Positions 26,377 to 35,366 of a stretch of DNA of 64,000 nt are shown one piece after another. The number at the start of each line of letters is the position of its first letter. Positions within the stretch are counted from its first letter, which is position 1. This stretch comes from Micromonospora noduli (lineage in GTDB: Bacteria > Actinomycetota > Actinomycetes > Mycobacteriales > Micromonosporaceae). The notes beneath the pieces are model-generated. The model was not told the origin of the DNA. It was given only the letters and a program-made list of their open reading frames with translations, and made no database searches. The position numbers and the translations under genes are program-made. The stretch covers positions 161,967-225,966 of the forward strand of contig NZ_PYAK01000006.1 of the NCBI RefSeq assembly GCF_003264365.1, written 5' to 3'.

Positions 26377-29154
26377 GTGACGCGACCCAGCATTGACCTG
26401 TTCGTCGGCGGCGGCGACACCGGGCGGTTGATGGCACAGCTGGACTGGGCCGGCACCCCGCTGGGCCCGGTCGGCGGATGGCCGCAGAGCCTTCGCGCCG
26501 CCGTCCGGATGGTGCTCTCCTCCCGGTATCCCATGCTGCTGCTCTGGGGCGAGAGCTACTCCCAGCTCTACAACGACGCGTACTCGGCGCTGATCGGCGA
26601 CAAGCACCCCGCCGCGCTCGGCGACGACGTCCGGGTGACGCTGGCCGAGGGCTGGCACGTGCTCGCCCCGCTGATCGAGGAGGCCATGGCGACCGGCGTG
26701 GCCAGCTGGGTCCCCGCGCTGCAACTGCTGCTGGAGCGGGCCGGCTACCGCGAGGAGGCGTACTTCAGCGTCTCGCACGCCCCGGCCCGCGACGACGACG
26801 GCAGCACCGTCGGCGTACTGACCGTGTGTAGCGAGGTCACCCAACAGGTGGTCGGCGAACGTCGGCTCCGTCTCCTGCGCGACCTGTCAGTGCTCGGCGA
26901 CGGACGCACCGTCGACGTGGACGCCACCGGCGCTCGGCTGATCGACGTGATCGACGGCCACCCCCTGGACGTGCCGTTCGCCGCCATCTACCTGCGCGAC
27001 GGCACGGCGCTGCGCCGGGTCGCCTGCACCGGCGGCGACCAGGGGCACGCCCGGGCCCTGCCGGACGCCGTCGAGCTGACCGACCCGGGCCCGCCCGCGT
27101 ACGCCTGGGGGCTGGCGGACGCCGCCGAGGGCCGGGCGACCCAGGTGACCCACGTCGCCGACCTGCTGCCGCTGCCCGCCGGCCCGTGGAACGATCCGGT
27201 CCGCACCGCGCTGGCGCTGCCGCTGCCCTCCGCCGACGAGGATCAGCCGCTCGGCGTCCTGCTCGCCGGAGTCAGCCCCAGCCGAGGGCTCGACGAGGGG
27301 TACCGCTCCTTCCACCAACTGCTCGCCCAGCAGATCTCCGTGGCGTTGCGCAACGCCCAGGAGTACGAGGAGGAGCGGCGCCGGATCGAGGCGATGGCGG
27401 AACTGGACCGGGTCAAAACCGACTTCTTCGCCAACGTCAGCCATGAGTTCCGCACCCCGTTGACCCTCATCCTCGGCCCGCTGACCGACGCCCTCACCGA
27501 CGCCACCGCCCCGTTGCCGGCGGTGCAGCGGGAGCGGGTGGAGACCGGCTGGCGTAACGCCACCCGGCTGTTGACGCTGGTCAACAGCCTGCTCACCTTC
27601 TCCAGCCTGGAGGCCGGGCGCGCGCGCAGCGACGCCCGGGTGGTCGACCTGGCCGCGCTGACCGCCGAGCTCGCCGGGGTGTTCCGGGCCGCCGTCGAGC
27701 GGGCCGGGCTGACTCTCGAGGTGAGCTGCCCACCGCTGCCCCGGCCGGTCGCTGTCGACCCGGTCAACTGGGAACGCATCGTCACGAACCTGCTCTCCAA
27801 CGCGCTGAAGTACACGTTCATCGGCCGCATCCGGGTCACCGTCGACGCCGACGACGAGGAGGTGCGCCTCACCGTCGCGGACACCGGCATCGGCATCGCG
27901 GAACGGGACCTGCCAAAACTCTTCGAACGCTTCCACCGGGTGCGGGGCGCGCGCTCGCGCAGTCACGAGGGCACCGGCATCGGCCTGGCCCTGGTGCACG
28001 AGTTGGCCCGGCTGGAGGGCGGCGACGTGCGCGTGATCAGCCAGGTGGGCGTCGGCAGCAGGTTCACCGTGACGCTGCCCTGGTCGGCGGCGCATCGCAC
28101 AGCGGTCACCGGGCCGGCGGTGGACGGGCGGGGTGACGCGGCCCGCGCCGCCGTCGAGGAGGCGATGGGCTGGCTCACCGAAGCGGACGACGTGCTGACC
28201 GAGCCCGATCCCGCGTCCGGGCCGGCCACGGACGAGCTGGCCGGCGCCCGGATCCTGCTCGCCGACGACAACGCCGACATGCGGGCGTACCTCACCCGGC
28301 TGCTCGCCGGGCAGGGCTGGCGGGTGCGGGCCGTCACCGACGGCCGGCAGGCCCTCGACGAGATCCACCGTGATCCACCAGACCTGGTCCTGACCGACGT
28401 GATGATGCCGGTGCTGGACGGCTTCGACCTGGTGCGCCGGCTACGCGCTGACCCGACGACCCGGACGATGCCGGTGCTGGTGCTCTCCGCCCGCGCCGGT
28501 GGGGAGGCCAGCGTGGAGGGCCTGAGCCTGGGCGCCGACGACTACCTGGTCAAACCGTTCGCCGCGGCCGAGTTGATCGCCCGGATCCGGGCCAGCATCC
28601 GCCGAGCCCGCGACCGTTCCCCCGCCGCGGTGATCGGCAGCGACCCGACGACGGGCACTGTCCCTGCGCCGTCGGCCCGACCTGCCCCGGTCGGGCCCGT
28701 TCCGCCGACCCCGGTGGTCGAACCCGTCCGCGACGCGTCCGTGGTCGTGGAGGGGCCGGCCGACCCGGACGGGCTGGGTGACCTCCTGGACGTCGGATGG
28801 ACGTACCCGTCCGCACCCACCTCCGCCGCCGCGATGCGTCGGGACGTCCGGGGCTCACTGGGCGAGCTGGACGTCGACCCGGACGTGCTGGAAGATCTCC
28901 TGCTCGCCGCCTCGGAGGCCATGAACAACGCCGTCGAGCACGCGCAGCGGCCCAGCCGCCCGGAGGTGCGGGTGCGCGTCCAGGTGGGTGGCGGTCTGGT
29001 CCGGATCTCGGTACGAGATTTCGGCACCTGGCGGGACCGCCGGCCGGCGATGGACCGGGGGCGCGGCGCGCTGCTGATGAACGCCTACGGCGACGTGCGG
29101 CTGGTCTCCACCGCCGAGGGGACGACTGTGACCATCGAGCGTCGACTGGCCTGA
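26377..29154 (+). CDS. Hybrid sensor histidine kinase with receiver and RsbW-like ATPase domains
   Basis: A 925-aa cytosolic signalling protein, in order: PAS-like (about 25-165, TPLGPVGGWPQSLRAAV), GAF (165-330), HisKA with H356 in FFANVSHEFRTPL, HATPase_c (NLLSNALKY, DTGIGI, GTGIGL; 455-575), a receiver (630-745, acceptor D674 in VLTDVMMP, Lys in DYLVKPFA), and a C-terminal RsbW/anti-sigma-type HATPase (800-925; ASEAMNNAVEHA, SVRDFGTW). No membrane helices. It probably passes signals to another phosphotransfer protein and to an anti-sigma network (inference). GTG 26377 is chosen with a weak GGGG upstream; an earlier in-frame start at 26302 cannot be excluded. Confidence 0.85.
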   Translation: MTRPSIDLFVGGGDTGRLMAQLDWAGTPLGPVGGWPQSLRAAVRMVLSSRYPMLLLWGESYSQLYNDAYSALIGDKHPAALGDDVRVTLAEGWHVLAPLIEEAMATGVASWVPALQLLLERAGYREEAYFSVSHAPARDDDGSTVGVLTVCSEVTQQVVGERRLRLLRDLSVLGDGRTVDVDATGARLIDVIDGHPLDVPFAAIYLRDGTALRRVACTGGDQGHARALPDAVELTDPGPPAYAWGLADAAEGRATQVTHVADLLPLPAGPWNDPVRTALALPLPSADEDQPLGVLLAGVSPSRGLDEGYRSFHQLLAQQISVALRNAQEYEEERRRIEAMAELDRVKTDFFANVSHEFRTPLTLILGPLTDALTDATAPLPAVQRERVETGWRNATRLLTLVNSLLTFSSLEAGRARSDARVVDLAALTAELAGVFRAAVERAGLTLEVSCPPLPRPVAVDPVNWERIVTNLLSNALKYTFIGRIRVTVDADDEEVRLTVADTGIGIAERDLPKLFERFHRVRGARSRSHEGTGIGLALVHELARLEGGDVRVISQVGVGSRFTVTLPWSAAHRTAVTGPAVDGRGDAARAAVEEAMGWLTEADDVLTEPDPASGPATDELAGARILLADDNADMRAYLTRLLAGQGWRVRAVTDGRQALDEIHRDPPDLVLTDVMMPVLDGFDLVRRLRADPTTRTMPVLVLSARAGGEASVEGLSLGADDYLVKPFAAAELIARIRASIRRARDRSPAAVIGSDPTTGTVPAPSARPAPVGPVPPTPVVEPVRDASVVVEGPADPDGLGDLLDVGWTYPSAPTSAAAMRRDVRGSLGELDVDPDVLEDLLLAASEAMNNAVEHAQRPSRPEVRVRVQVGGGLVRISVRDFGTWRDRRPAMDRGRGALLMNAYGDVRLVSTAEGTTVTIERRLA

Positions 29155-29168
29155 TCGCCGGCGGCGCG

Positions 29169-29927
29169 TCAGAGTCGGCGGCCGCTGGCGTCGCGGGCGA
29201 TGATGCCGTCCAGCCGCTCCCCCGGAGTGAGCCGCGCCGGGTCGAACCAGAAGATCAGCACCTGCTTGTCGCCGCTCCATGGCGCCACTCGGGCGTCGAC
29301 CTGCCGACCGTCGACGGTGCCGATGATCCGCTTGGCGGGGCCGACGAAGTAACCGAAGGTGGGCACCGGCGCGGCGAAGCGCTCGTCGTAGCCGATCTGG
29401 TGGAACCCGGCGCTGCGGTCGCTACCCTCCACGTCGTTGACCAGGATGTCGGTGCTCAACGAGCCGTCCGGAGCTTGGCGACCGGCGGCCAGTCCGATGG
29501 ACACCTCGGGTTCGCCGGGCACGGACACCGGGACGAAGTAGTAGACCCGACGCTCGGCGCCGTGCCGCACCCCGCTGTCCACGATCTGGCCCAGCGGCTT
29601 CGGTGGCGGCTCGTCGCGGCCCACCGTCGGCGGTGGCGTGGAGCCCAGCGACTTCTCCGCCCACGGCGAGACACCGACCGACGGTGGAGCGACGGCGACC
29701 GGCGGTGGGTGCTCGGTCGGCGCCGGATCGCCGGGCCCGGACGCGCCGACCGCCACCACCACGACCACGGCGGCCAGGCCGGTCGCGAGCGACGCCGCCC
29801 CGGCTCCGGCGACGCGCCGACGGGTACGCAGCCGACGCCCCTCGCGCATCACGGTGGTCAGGTCGAGCACGGCGTCGGGGCGCTCGGTCGCCCGCATGGC
29901 GTGGCGGAGCCGGTCCAGCTCGCTCAT
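29169..29927 (-). CDS. Membrane partner of SigE-family sigma factor
   Basis: A 252-aa protein with an N-terminal cytosolic segment (MSELDRLRHAMRATERPDAV), a basic patch RRLRTRRR, one membrane helix (residues 40-63), a Pro-rich linker and an extracytoplasmic domain ending AHS-like in topology. This one-helix layout downstream of a SigE-family gene is typical of their putative anti-sigma partners, but no zinc-binding HxxxCxxC motif is present, so the role is inferred from position. It overlaps the sigma gene by 4 bp (ATGA). Confidence 0.7.
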   Translation of the reverse strand: MSELDRLRHAMRATERPDAVLDLTTVMREGRRLRTRRRVAGAGAASLATGLAAVVVVVAVGASGPGDPAPTEHPPPVAVAPPSVGVSPWAEKSLGSTPPPTVGRDEPPPKPLGQIVDSGVRHGAERRVYYFVPVSVPGEPEVSIGLAAGRQAPDGSLSTDILVNDVEGSDRSAGFHQIGYDERFAAPVPTFGYFVGPAKRIIGTVDGRQVDARVAPWSGDKQVLIFWFDPARLTPGERLDGIIARDASGRRL

Positions 29928-30424
29928 CGGCGCGCCTCCTCATCGGCCGTGCGGGGCGCGGCGGTGCGCAACTTCTCCAACGCTCGCGAGCTGGTGCTCT
30001 TGACCGTGCCGACGGATACGGAGAGTTCCCGGGCCACCTGCGCCTCCGGCAGGTCGAAGTAGTAGCGCAGGACGACGATGGCGCGCTCCCGGGGACTCAG
30101 CGCACCGAGGATGGTGATCAACCAGCGCCGGGTGGCCACGTCGTCGGCCACATCGCCACGCCGTTGCTCCGGCACCGCGTCGGTCGGGTACTCCCGCATC
30201 GGCCGTCGCCACCCGTCGACCAGATGGTTGACCAGCGTGCGGCGGGCGTACCCGTAGGCGTCGTCGTCGTGGATCCGCGACCACGACGCGTAGGTGCGCA
30301 CCAGTGCGGTCTGCGCGGCGTCCTCGGCCTGATGGTGGTCACCGGTCATCAGGAACGCGGCGTGCACCAGTCGCGCGGACGCCGCCCGCGCGAACTCGAC
30401 GAAATCCGCGTCACCCCGCGCCAC
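29924..30424 (-). CDS. SigE-family RNA polymerase sigma factor
   Basis: A 166-aa ECF-type sigma with region 2 (FVEFARAASARLVHAAFLMTGDHHQAEDAAQTALVR) and region 4 (LSPRERAIVVLRYYFDLPEAQVARELSVSVGTVKSTSSRAL). It directs RNA polymerase to a small regulon, probably envelope stress. GTG 30424 is the best start because GGGGAGGG lies six bases upstream and the family starts just here; in-frame GTG 30445 and TTG 30472 have no such site. Its stop overlaps the start of the membrane partner gene, so the two are coupled. Confidence 0.88.
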   Translation of the reverse strand: MARGDADFVEFARAASARLVHAAFLMTGDHHQAEDAAQTALVRTYASWSRIHDDDAYGYARRTLVNHLVDGWRRPMREYPTDAVPEQRRGDVADDVATRRWLITILGALSPRERAIVVLRYYFDLPEAQVARELSVSVGTVKSTSSRALEKLRTAAPRTADEEARR

Positions 30425-30562
30425 CGCGAACCCTCCCCGTGCCACAGAGCTAGAGACGGGCGAGGTCGGCAAAAGGTTGAGCCCTGGGTCACATCAACTT
30501 TTCGCCACTGTCACCCGTCTTCTCCTCCGCGCCGCCGCCGAGCGACGCGCGAGGGGAGAGAC

Positions 30563-31393
30563 ATGTCGACGAAGGCTACCCGCCGATGGGGTCGCGCCTC
30601 GATGGCGTCGCTGCTGGTGGTGGCGCTGCTCACCGGGTGCGGCCTGCCCGCCGCCGGGCAACCCGCCACCGACCCGGTCGCCGCCGGGCCGCTGCCCGAT
30701 GGACCGGCGACACCTGTCGGTCGGCCGACCGGGGCCGCCGAGGTCCGACCCAGTTCCGCGCCCGTCATCCCGGTCAGCTACCCCGCCACCGGCGGTAACC
30801 GCTGGTCGGTGGCGCCCGGCGAGACGACCCCCGGGCGCGCGACGGCCGGCCGGTTGCTGCGCTACCGGGTCGCCGTGGAGCGCGACATCCGGGGCCTGCC
30901 GGCGAAGGACATCGCCACGGCAATCACCACGACGTTGAACGACCCACGCGGGTGGACGGCGGGCGGGGCGTGGCGGTTGCGCCGGGTCGGTGCCGGCGAA
31001 CCGACCGACTTCACCATCTACCTGGCGACCCCCGGCACCCGCGACACCCTCTGCCAGGACGTGCCGGACGCCTACACCTCCTGTCGCAACGGTGGCCGGG
31101 TGGTGCTCAACGTGGCGCGCTGGGTCAAGGGGGTGCCGGGTTACGGCGCGACAGTGGAGACCTACCGGCAGTACATGGTCAACCACGAGGTGGGGCACAA
31201 ACTCGGGTACGGCCACGAGCGGTGCCCCGGACGGGGCCGACCGGCACCGGTGATGCAGCAGCAGACACTGGGCCTGCACGGCTGCACCGCGAACGCCTGG
31301 CCGTACCCGAAGGGAAAGGCCCGCTACAGCGGGCCGGTCGGGGCGTACGACGACGCGATCCCCCGGCGTGAGGGCGCGTACTCGGCGTCGTGA
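30563..31393 (+). CDS. DUF3152 zinc-peptidase-like lipoprotein
   Basis: A 276-aa lipoprotein (lipobox LLTGC at residues 22-26) with a Pro-rich linker and a DUF3152 domain from about residue 90. The domain contains NHEVGHKLGYGHERC, an HExxHxxxxxH zinc motif of metzincin type, plus PVMQQQT, which could be the Met-turn. No activity has been established for DUF3152 as far as I know. ATG 30563 follows GAGGGGAGAG. It is divergent from the sigma operon (139-bp gap), so may belong to its regulon (inference). Confidence 0.85.
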   Translation: MSTKATRRWGRASMASLLVVALLTGCGLPAAGQPATDPVAAGPLPDGPATPVGRPTGAAEVRPSSAPVIPVSYPATGGNRWSVAPGETTPGRATAGRLLRYRVAVERDIRGLPAKDIATAITTTLNDPRGWTAGGAWRLRRVGAGEPTDFTIYLATPGTRDTLCQDVPDAYTSCRNGGRVVLNVARWVKGVPGYGATVETYRQYMVNHEVGHKLGYGHERCPGRGRPAPVMQQQTLGLHGCTANAWPYPKGKARYSGPVGAYDDAIPRREGAYSAS

Positions 31394-31406
31394 GGACGGC
31401 GTGCCC

Positions 31407-32069
31407 TCAGGTTTGCCGACGGCGCTCCTGTTCGAGTCGCTCGTCCTGCCGGCCCATCTCGTAGATGGCGTTGAGACTGGTCGGCAATCGGCTGACGTTG
31501 TCGGGCACCGGGCCGGAATCCGGCTCCGGGCCGGAATCCGGTACGGGTCCGGGGTCCGGCCGGGGCGCGGCGACGGCAGGAACCGGGGCCCGGCGGCGCA
31601 GGAGCAACAGCGCCAGCACCGCGAGGACCGCCACGACCAGCAGGTACGACGCGGGTGGCCAGGCATTGCGGGTGGGGCTGGCGAGCGCCGGCGGGACGGT
31701 CGGCGCGGGGGTGTCGCCGTCACGCGGCGGCACGGCGGCCTCGCGGGTGCCGGTGCCCTCCCCGGCGGTGCGGCGATCGGATGCTGCGGGTGCGGGGACA
31801 CCACCACCGCCCGCCGACCGGGCTGGCTTGGGGATCGTGATGGGTTCCGCCGGGCTGGGCCGACCGGCGACCGGTGGCCGACTCGGCGTGGCCGCCCCGG
31901 TGGGGGTGTCACTCGGCGTCGGAGCGGCACTCGGCGTGTCGCCACCGAGCAGATCGTCGACGATCCGGCCGACGCCGCCGACTATGTCACCGAGCGGATT
32001 GGTGGTGGCCGACGGGGACGGCGCGGGTGCGAGGGCGAGAGTCAGCGCGAGAACGACGACGGTAGGCAT
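31407..32069 (-). CDS. Exported Pro-rich protein with one C-terminal membrane helix
   Basis: A 220-aa protein of no recognised family: a signal peptide (VVVLALTLALAPAPS), a long Pro/Ala/Thr-rich extracytoplasmic region, a helix (ASYLLVVAVLAVLALLLL) followed by RRR, then a Pro-rich segment with PDSGPEPDSGPVPD repeats and a charged cytosolic end (EMGRQDERLEQERRRQT). ATG 32069 follows GAGGTGG. The low-complexity sequence prevents functional assignment. Confidence 0.65.
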   Translation of the reverse strand: MPTVVVLALTLALAPAPSPSATTNPLGDIVGGVGRIVDDLLGGDTPSAAPTPSDTPTGAATPSRPPVAGRPSPAEPITIPKPARSAGGGGVPAPAASDRRTAGEGTGTREAAVPPRDGDTPAPTVPPALASPTRNAWPPASYLLVVAVLAVLALLLLRRRAPVPAVAAPRPDPGPVPDSGPEPDSGPVPDNVSRLPTSLNAIYEMGRQDERLEQERRRQT

Positions 32070-32145
32070 GACGCCACCTCCGATGTGCCGATATGCCACG
32101 CACCGTACCGCATCGTGGGATCGCGTGGGTGACACCGGCACACCG

Positions 32146-32178
32146 GGGCGGGGACGCTTCTGGCGCTCGCCCCCGCCC
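32146..32178 (-). terminator. Hairpin after the double-protease gene
   Basis: Arms GGGCGGGG (32146-32153) and CCCCGCCC (32171-32178) with a 17-nt loop, 18 bp past the stop at 32196. Confidence 0.5.
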
Positions 32179-32195
32179 GCGAATGTCGCTGATGG

Positions 32196-33377
32196 TCAGA
32201 CCGGCAGGCCACCGACCTGAGTGGAGATCCACGGTCGGATCGACGGCAGGTCGACGTAGATGGACGGACCGGTGGCGCAGGTGGAGTTGTTGTTGCCGGC
32301 CCGGCTCGTGGCGCCGATCAGGTTCCACACTCCGTTGACCCGGCGCACCTGCGGACCACCCGAGTCGCCGTAGCAGGCGCCGGAGTTGCCGTTGGTGTTG
32401 TTGGTGCAGATCTCGTACGGACCGTTGATGCCGGAGCACCGGCTGTCGGCCACGATGGACGTGTCGAGTTCGTTGGCCACCGCCGGGGCCGAACCGCAGC
32501 CCCGCGGGGCGCAGGTCTGGCCCCAGCCGATGATCCGGGTGGCGGTACCGACCGCGCCGGAGGTGCTCGGGATCGGGGCCGGCGCGTACGTGACCGAGCT
32601 GGCCAGTTGCAGCAACTTGACGTCGACGCTCGGGTGGTTCACCGCCCGGGTCACCCGCACCACGGTCCCGCCGCTGGAACGGTTGATGCTGCCCACCCGC
32701 ACCGAGGACGGCGTCGAACAGTGCTTGGCGGTGACCGCCCAGTTGCCCTTGATCAGCGTGCCGGTGCAGCCTGAGACGTACACCATGAAGGGGTAGTTCT
32801 CCGTGGCCGGTCGGCCGCCGACCACCAGCGGGCTGATGTCCGAGGCGCCGTTCCAGGTGTACGTCGTGCTGGCCGGCCCGGCCAGGGTGCCGGCGAACAG
32901 CGAGTTCACCCGGCTCGCCTCGGCGGCGCTGGGGTTCGCGTTGCGGCAGGAGACCGGTGCGCTGCTGCCGGACATCAGGTCGGAGCAGAGGCCGGTGCGC
33001 CGGTCCGGCAGGCCCAGGATGTGGCCGACTTCGTGGGTGGCGATGCGGGTGCGGTCGTAACCCTGGTTGACGGCCGTGCGGCCCATCCAGATCCGGCCCG
33101 AGCCGAGACCGGTCGGCTGCGCGCGGGGCCAGCCGTCGTCGACGTAGATGGTGATGCTGGCCGGGGTGCCGGCCAGGAGTCGGACGTTGCTGACCCGGCT
33201 GTTCCAGATCTGCGCCGCCTGGTCGAAGTTGGTGCGGAACTCGCCGGTCCGGCTCGCGTCGTAGTAGACGGTCCGGACGGCGGCGGCCGGCGTACCGGTG
33301 GCGAGCTGCATCCCGGCCGCCGCCAGGATCGCCGCCAGCATGGCCAGCGCCGCGCGTCTCAGTTGTCCTCGGAACAT
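32196..33377 (-). CDS. Secreted double protease: snapalysin (M7) domain fused to trypsin-like (S1) domain
   Basis: A 393-aa exported protein. After a signal peptide (cleavage about residue 33), residues 35-165 match snapalysin: VRTVYYDASRTGEF, then HEVGHILGLPD with zinc ligands H115, H119 and D125 and catalytic E116, and CSDLMSG as Met-turn. Residues 185-393 are a chymotrypsin-fold protease beginning VVGGRPATENYP, with H219 (AVTAKHC), D252 (HPSVDVKLLQL) and S339 (GDSGGP). The junction is ISPL-VVGG, so activation needs cleavage after a hydrophobic residue rather than a basic one. ATG 33377 follows AGGGGAG. Both active sites look complete. Confidence 0.9.
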   Translation of the reverse strand: MFRGQLRRAALAMLAAILAAAGMQLATGTPAAAVRTVYYDASRTGEFRTNFDQAAQIWNSRVSNVRLLAGTPASITIYVDDGWPRAQPTGLGSGRIWMGRTAVNQGYDRTRIATHEVGHILGLPDRRTGLCSDLMSGSSAPVSCRNANPSAAEASRVNSLFAGTLAGPASTTYTWNGASDISPLVVGGRPATENYPFMVYVSGCTGTLIKGNWAVTAKHCSTPSSVRVGSINRSSGGTVVRVTRAVNHPSVDVKLLQLASSVTYAPAPIPSTSGAVGTATRIIGWGQTCAPRGCGSAPAVANELDTSIVADSRCSGINGPYEICTNNTNGNSGACYGDSGGPQVRRVNGVWNLIGATSRAGNNNSTCATGPSIYVDLPSIRPWISTQVGGLPV

Positions 33378-33618
33378 CGGGTACTCCCCTGCGGTCGTCC
33401 GGCGGCCGTCGGCCACCGGTTCATCGATGCACGTAGATATTAATGTGACGACGGTCGATGTTCGGCATAGCGGAAGCGTCATACCGGCGACGTGGACGCT
33501 GTTACCCAGCGGTTACGCCGCGGCGAAGCGCCCGTGCCGGGGCCGGACGACGGTGGCGGCAGAGGGTCACCGGCAGCGCCGCCGCGACGTAACCCCGGTA
33601 CCGAACGGAGAAACCACA

Positions 33619-34182
33619 ATGAGGATCAGGAGCGCACTGACCGCGTTGGCGGTCGTCCTCGCCGGGCTGGTCGCCAGCGCCGGCAGCAGCACCGCCGCGG
33701 GCACCACGACCGGAGCGGCGTACTGCGGGATCACCTGGGGCAGCGCGGAGAAGGCGGCCGGCGCGCTGAGCGGAGCGCCGCTGGTCGACGTACGGACCGG
33801 CCGGCACGACTGCTACGACCGGGTGGTGTTCGAGTTCAACGGCCCGGTCGACGGTTACGCGATCGGCTACGGCGAGACGTGGACCGAGGGCGAAGGGTTG
33901 GCGTTGTCGCCGTACACCGCCGGCGGGGCGCTGTTGCGGGTCTCGCTGCGGGCCCCGGCGTACGACGACGACCACCTGGGCACCGTGCCCTATGCGGTTG
34001 GCGAGCACGTGGGGAACCTGCTGCGCTACTCCACGCTGCGTGACGTGGTGTTTGGCGGCAGCTTCGAGGGCTACAGCACCTTCGCCGTCGGCGTACGGGC
34101 GCGGTTGCCGTTCCGGGTGCTCGTGCTCGCCGGTCCCGGCACCCACAGCCGGGTGGTGCTCGACGTCGCCCACCAGTGGTGA
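33619..34182 (+). CDS. Secreted AMIN-like domain protein
   Basis: A 187-aa exported protein: signal peptide (MRIRSALTALAVVLAGLVAS), then a domain with YCGITWGSAEKAA, DVRTGRHDCYDRVVFEFNG, YAIGYGETW and FRVLVLAGPGTHSRVVLDVAH. This pattern matches actinobacterial AMIN-like proteins of unknown function, possibly envelope-binding. ATG 33619 follows ACGGAG. It is divergent from the double protease (241-bp gap) and ends before a terminator hairpin at 34203. Confidence 0.8.
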   Translation: MRIRSALTALAVVLAGLVASAGSSTAAGTTTGAAYCGITWGSAEKAAGALSGAPLVDVRTGRHDCYDRVVFEFNGPVDGYAIGYGETWTEGEGLALSPYTAGGALLRVSLRAPAYDDDHLGTVPYAVGEHVGNLLRYSTLRDVVFGGSFEGYSTFAVGVRARLPFRVLVLAGPGTHSRVVLDVAHQW

Positions 34183-34202
34183 CCGGAACCGGCCGATCCG
34201 CT

Positions 34203-34233
34203 TGGCCGTCCGCCGAGGTGAGGCGGACGGCCA
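34203..34233. terminator. Bidirectional terminator hairpin
   Basis: 12-bp perfect arms (34203-34214, 34222-34233) with a 7-nt loop between the convergent AMIN-like and GlxA-type genes. Confidence 0.8.
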
Positions 34234-34242
34234 GGCGAGGCA

Positions 34243-35220
34243 CTAACCCGGCTGGGCGCGGCGCGCCGTAGCGAACCGGCGTTGGTAGGCGGCCGGGCTG
34301 ATCGACAGCTTCCGGGCGAAGACCCGTCGCATGCTCTCGTAGCTGGGGAAACCGGCGAGGGTCGCGGCCTGGGTCGCGCTGTGGCCCTGATCGAGCAACG
34401 CCCTCGCCATGTCGAAGCGGATGTTCTCCACGTAGCGGGCCGGCGTGGTGGACAACTCGTCGTGGAAGAGTCGGGTGAGCTGCCGGGTGCTCACGTTGAG
34501 GTGTCTGGCGAGTTCGGTGAGCGAGTGCTCGCCACGCGGGTTCGCCGTCACCACGTCGGTGATCGTCCGCAGCGCCGCCGAGCGGGGCGGCGGTCCCTGC
34601 AGCGGCGCGGAGAACTGGGACTGGCCGCCCGCACGCTGCATGTACACCACCAGGGCGCGTGCGACGTCGCGCGCCAGGTCGGGCCCGTGGTCCTCCTCGA
34701 CCATCGCGAGCGCGAGGTCGATGCCGGCCGTCACCCCTGCCGAGGTGTACGTGGTGCCGTCGCGAACGTAGATCGCGTCCGGCTCGACGCGGCACGCTGG
34801 ATAGCGGGCGGCGAGCTCGTGCGTGACCTGCCAGTGCGTGGTCGCACGCTTCCCGTCGAGGACACCAGCGGCGGCGAGCACGAACGCCCCGGTGCAGATC
34901 GAGGCGACCCTCCCCGCCACCGCCGCCGGTAGGCGTACGGCGTCGGCGAGGTCGGCAGGCACCTGGGCGCGCGGAAAGTGGTCGGACCCGGCCACCAGGA
35001 GCGTGTCGAAGGCGGGCTCGGCAGCAACGGCACCGTCAACCGCCATCCGGACCCCGAGACTTGATGTGACATCCGCGCCGGTCGGCGACAACAGCACGAT
35101 CCGGTAGTCGGCGCCGAAGCGGTTCGCCTCCTTGAACACCTCCGCCGGCCCGGCGACATCCAACAACGTCACCCCGTCGTAGACGAAGATCGCGACGCGA
35201 TGCGGACCGGTGTTCAGCAC
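34243..35220 (-). CDS. GlxA-family regulator (DJ-1/PfpI domain + AraC HTH)
   Basis: A 325-aa regulator. Residues 8-170 are a DJ-1/PfpI-like domain (VAIFVYDGVTLLDVAGPAEVF, then the nucleophile-elbow region VASICTGAFVLAAAG with Cys). Residues 220-320 are an AraC/XylS double HTH (ARHLNVSTRQLTRLFHDEL; AATLAGFPSYESMRRVFARKLSISPAAYQRRF). Such proteins usually activate genes for small nitrogenous or thiol compounds. It is divergent from an HD hydrolase and an oxidoreductase, its likely targets (146-bp spacer). ATG 35220. Confidence 0.9.
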   Translation of the reverse strand: MLNTGPHRVAIFVYDGVTLLDVAGPAEVFKEANRFGADYRIVLLSPTGADVTSSLGVRMAVDGAVAAEPAFDTLLVAGSDHFPRAQVPADLADAVRLPAAVAGRVASICTGAFVLAAAGVLDGKRATTHWQVTHELAARYPACRVEPDAIYVRDGTTYTSAGVTAGIDLALAMVEEDHGPDLARDVARALVVYMQRAGGQSQFSAPLQGPPPRSAALRTITDVVTANPRGEHSLTELARHLNVSTRQLTRLFHDELSTTPARYVENIRFDMARALLDQGHSATQAATLAGFPSYESMRRVFARKLSISPAAYQRRFATARRAQPG

Positions 35221-35366
35221 CGCTCATTCGTAGCACGCCGTTACCGACCGTGAACCGTGTCCGGATATGAGGGATTCCTGGCCGGACGAGGGCGGCGGCG
35301 TACGACGATCGGTGGGCAGCATGGAGGACGTCAGCACGTCAGCAGACTGCCGAAAGGTCGGAGGAC

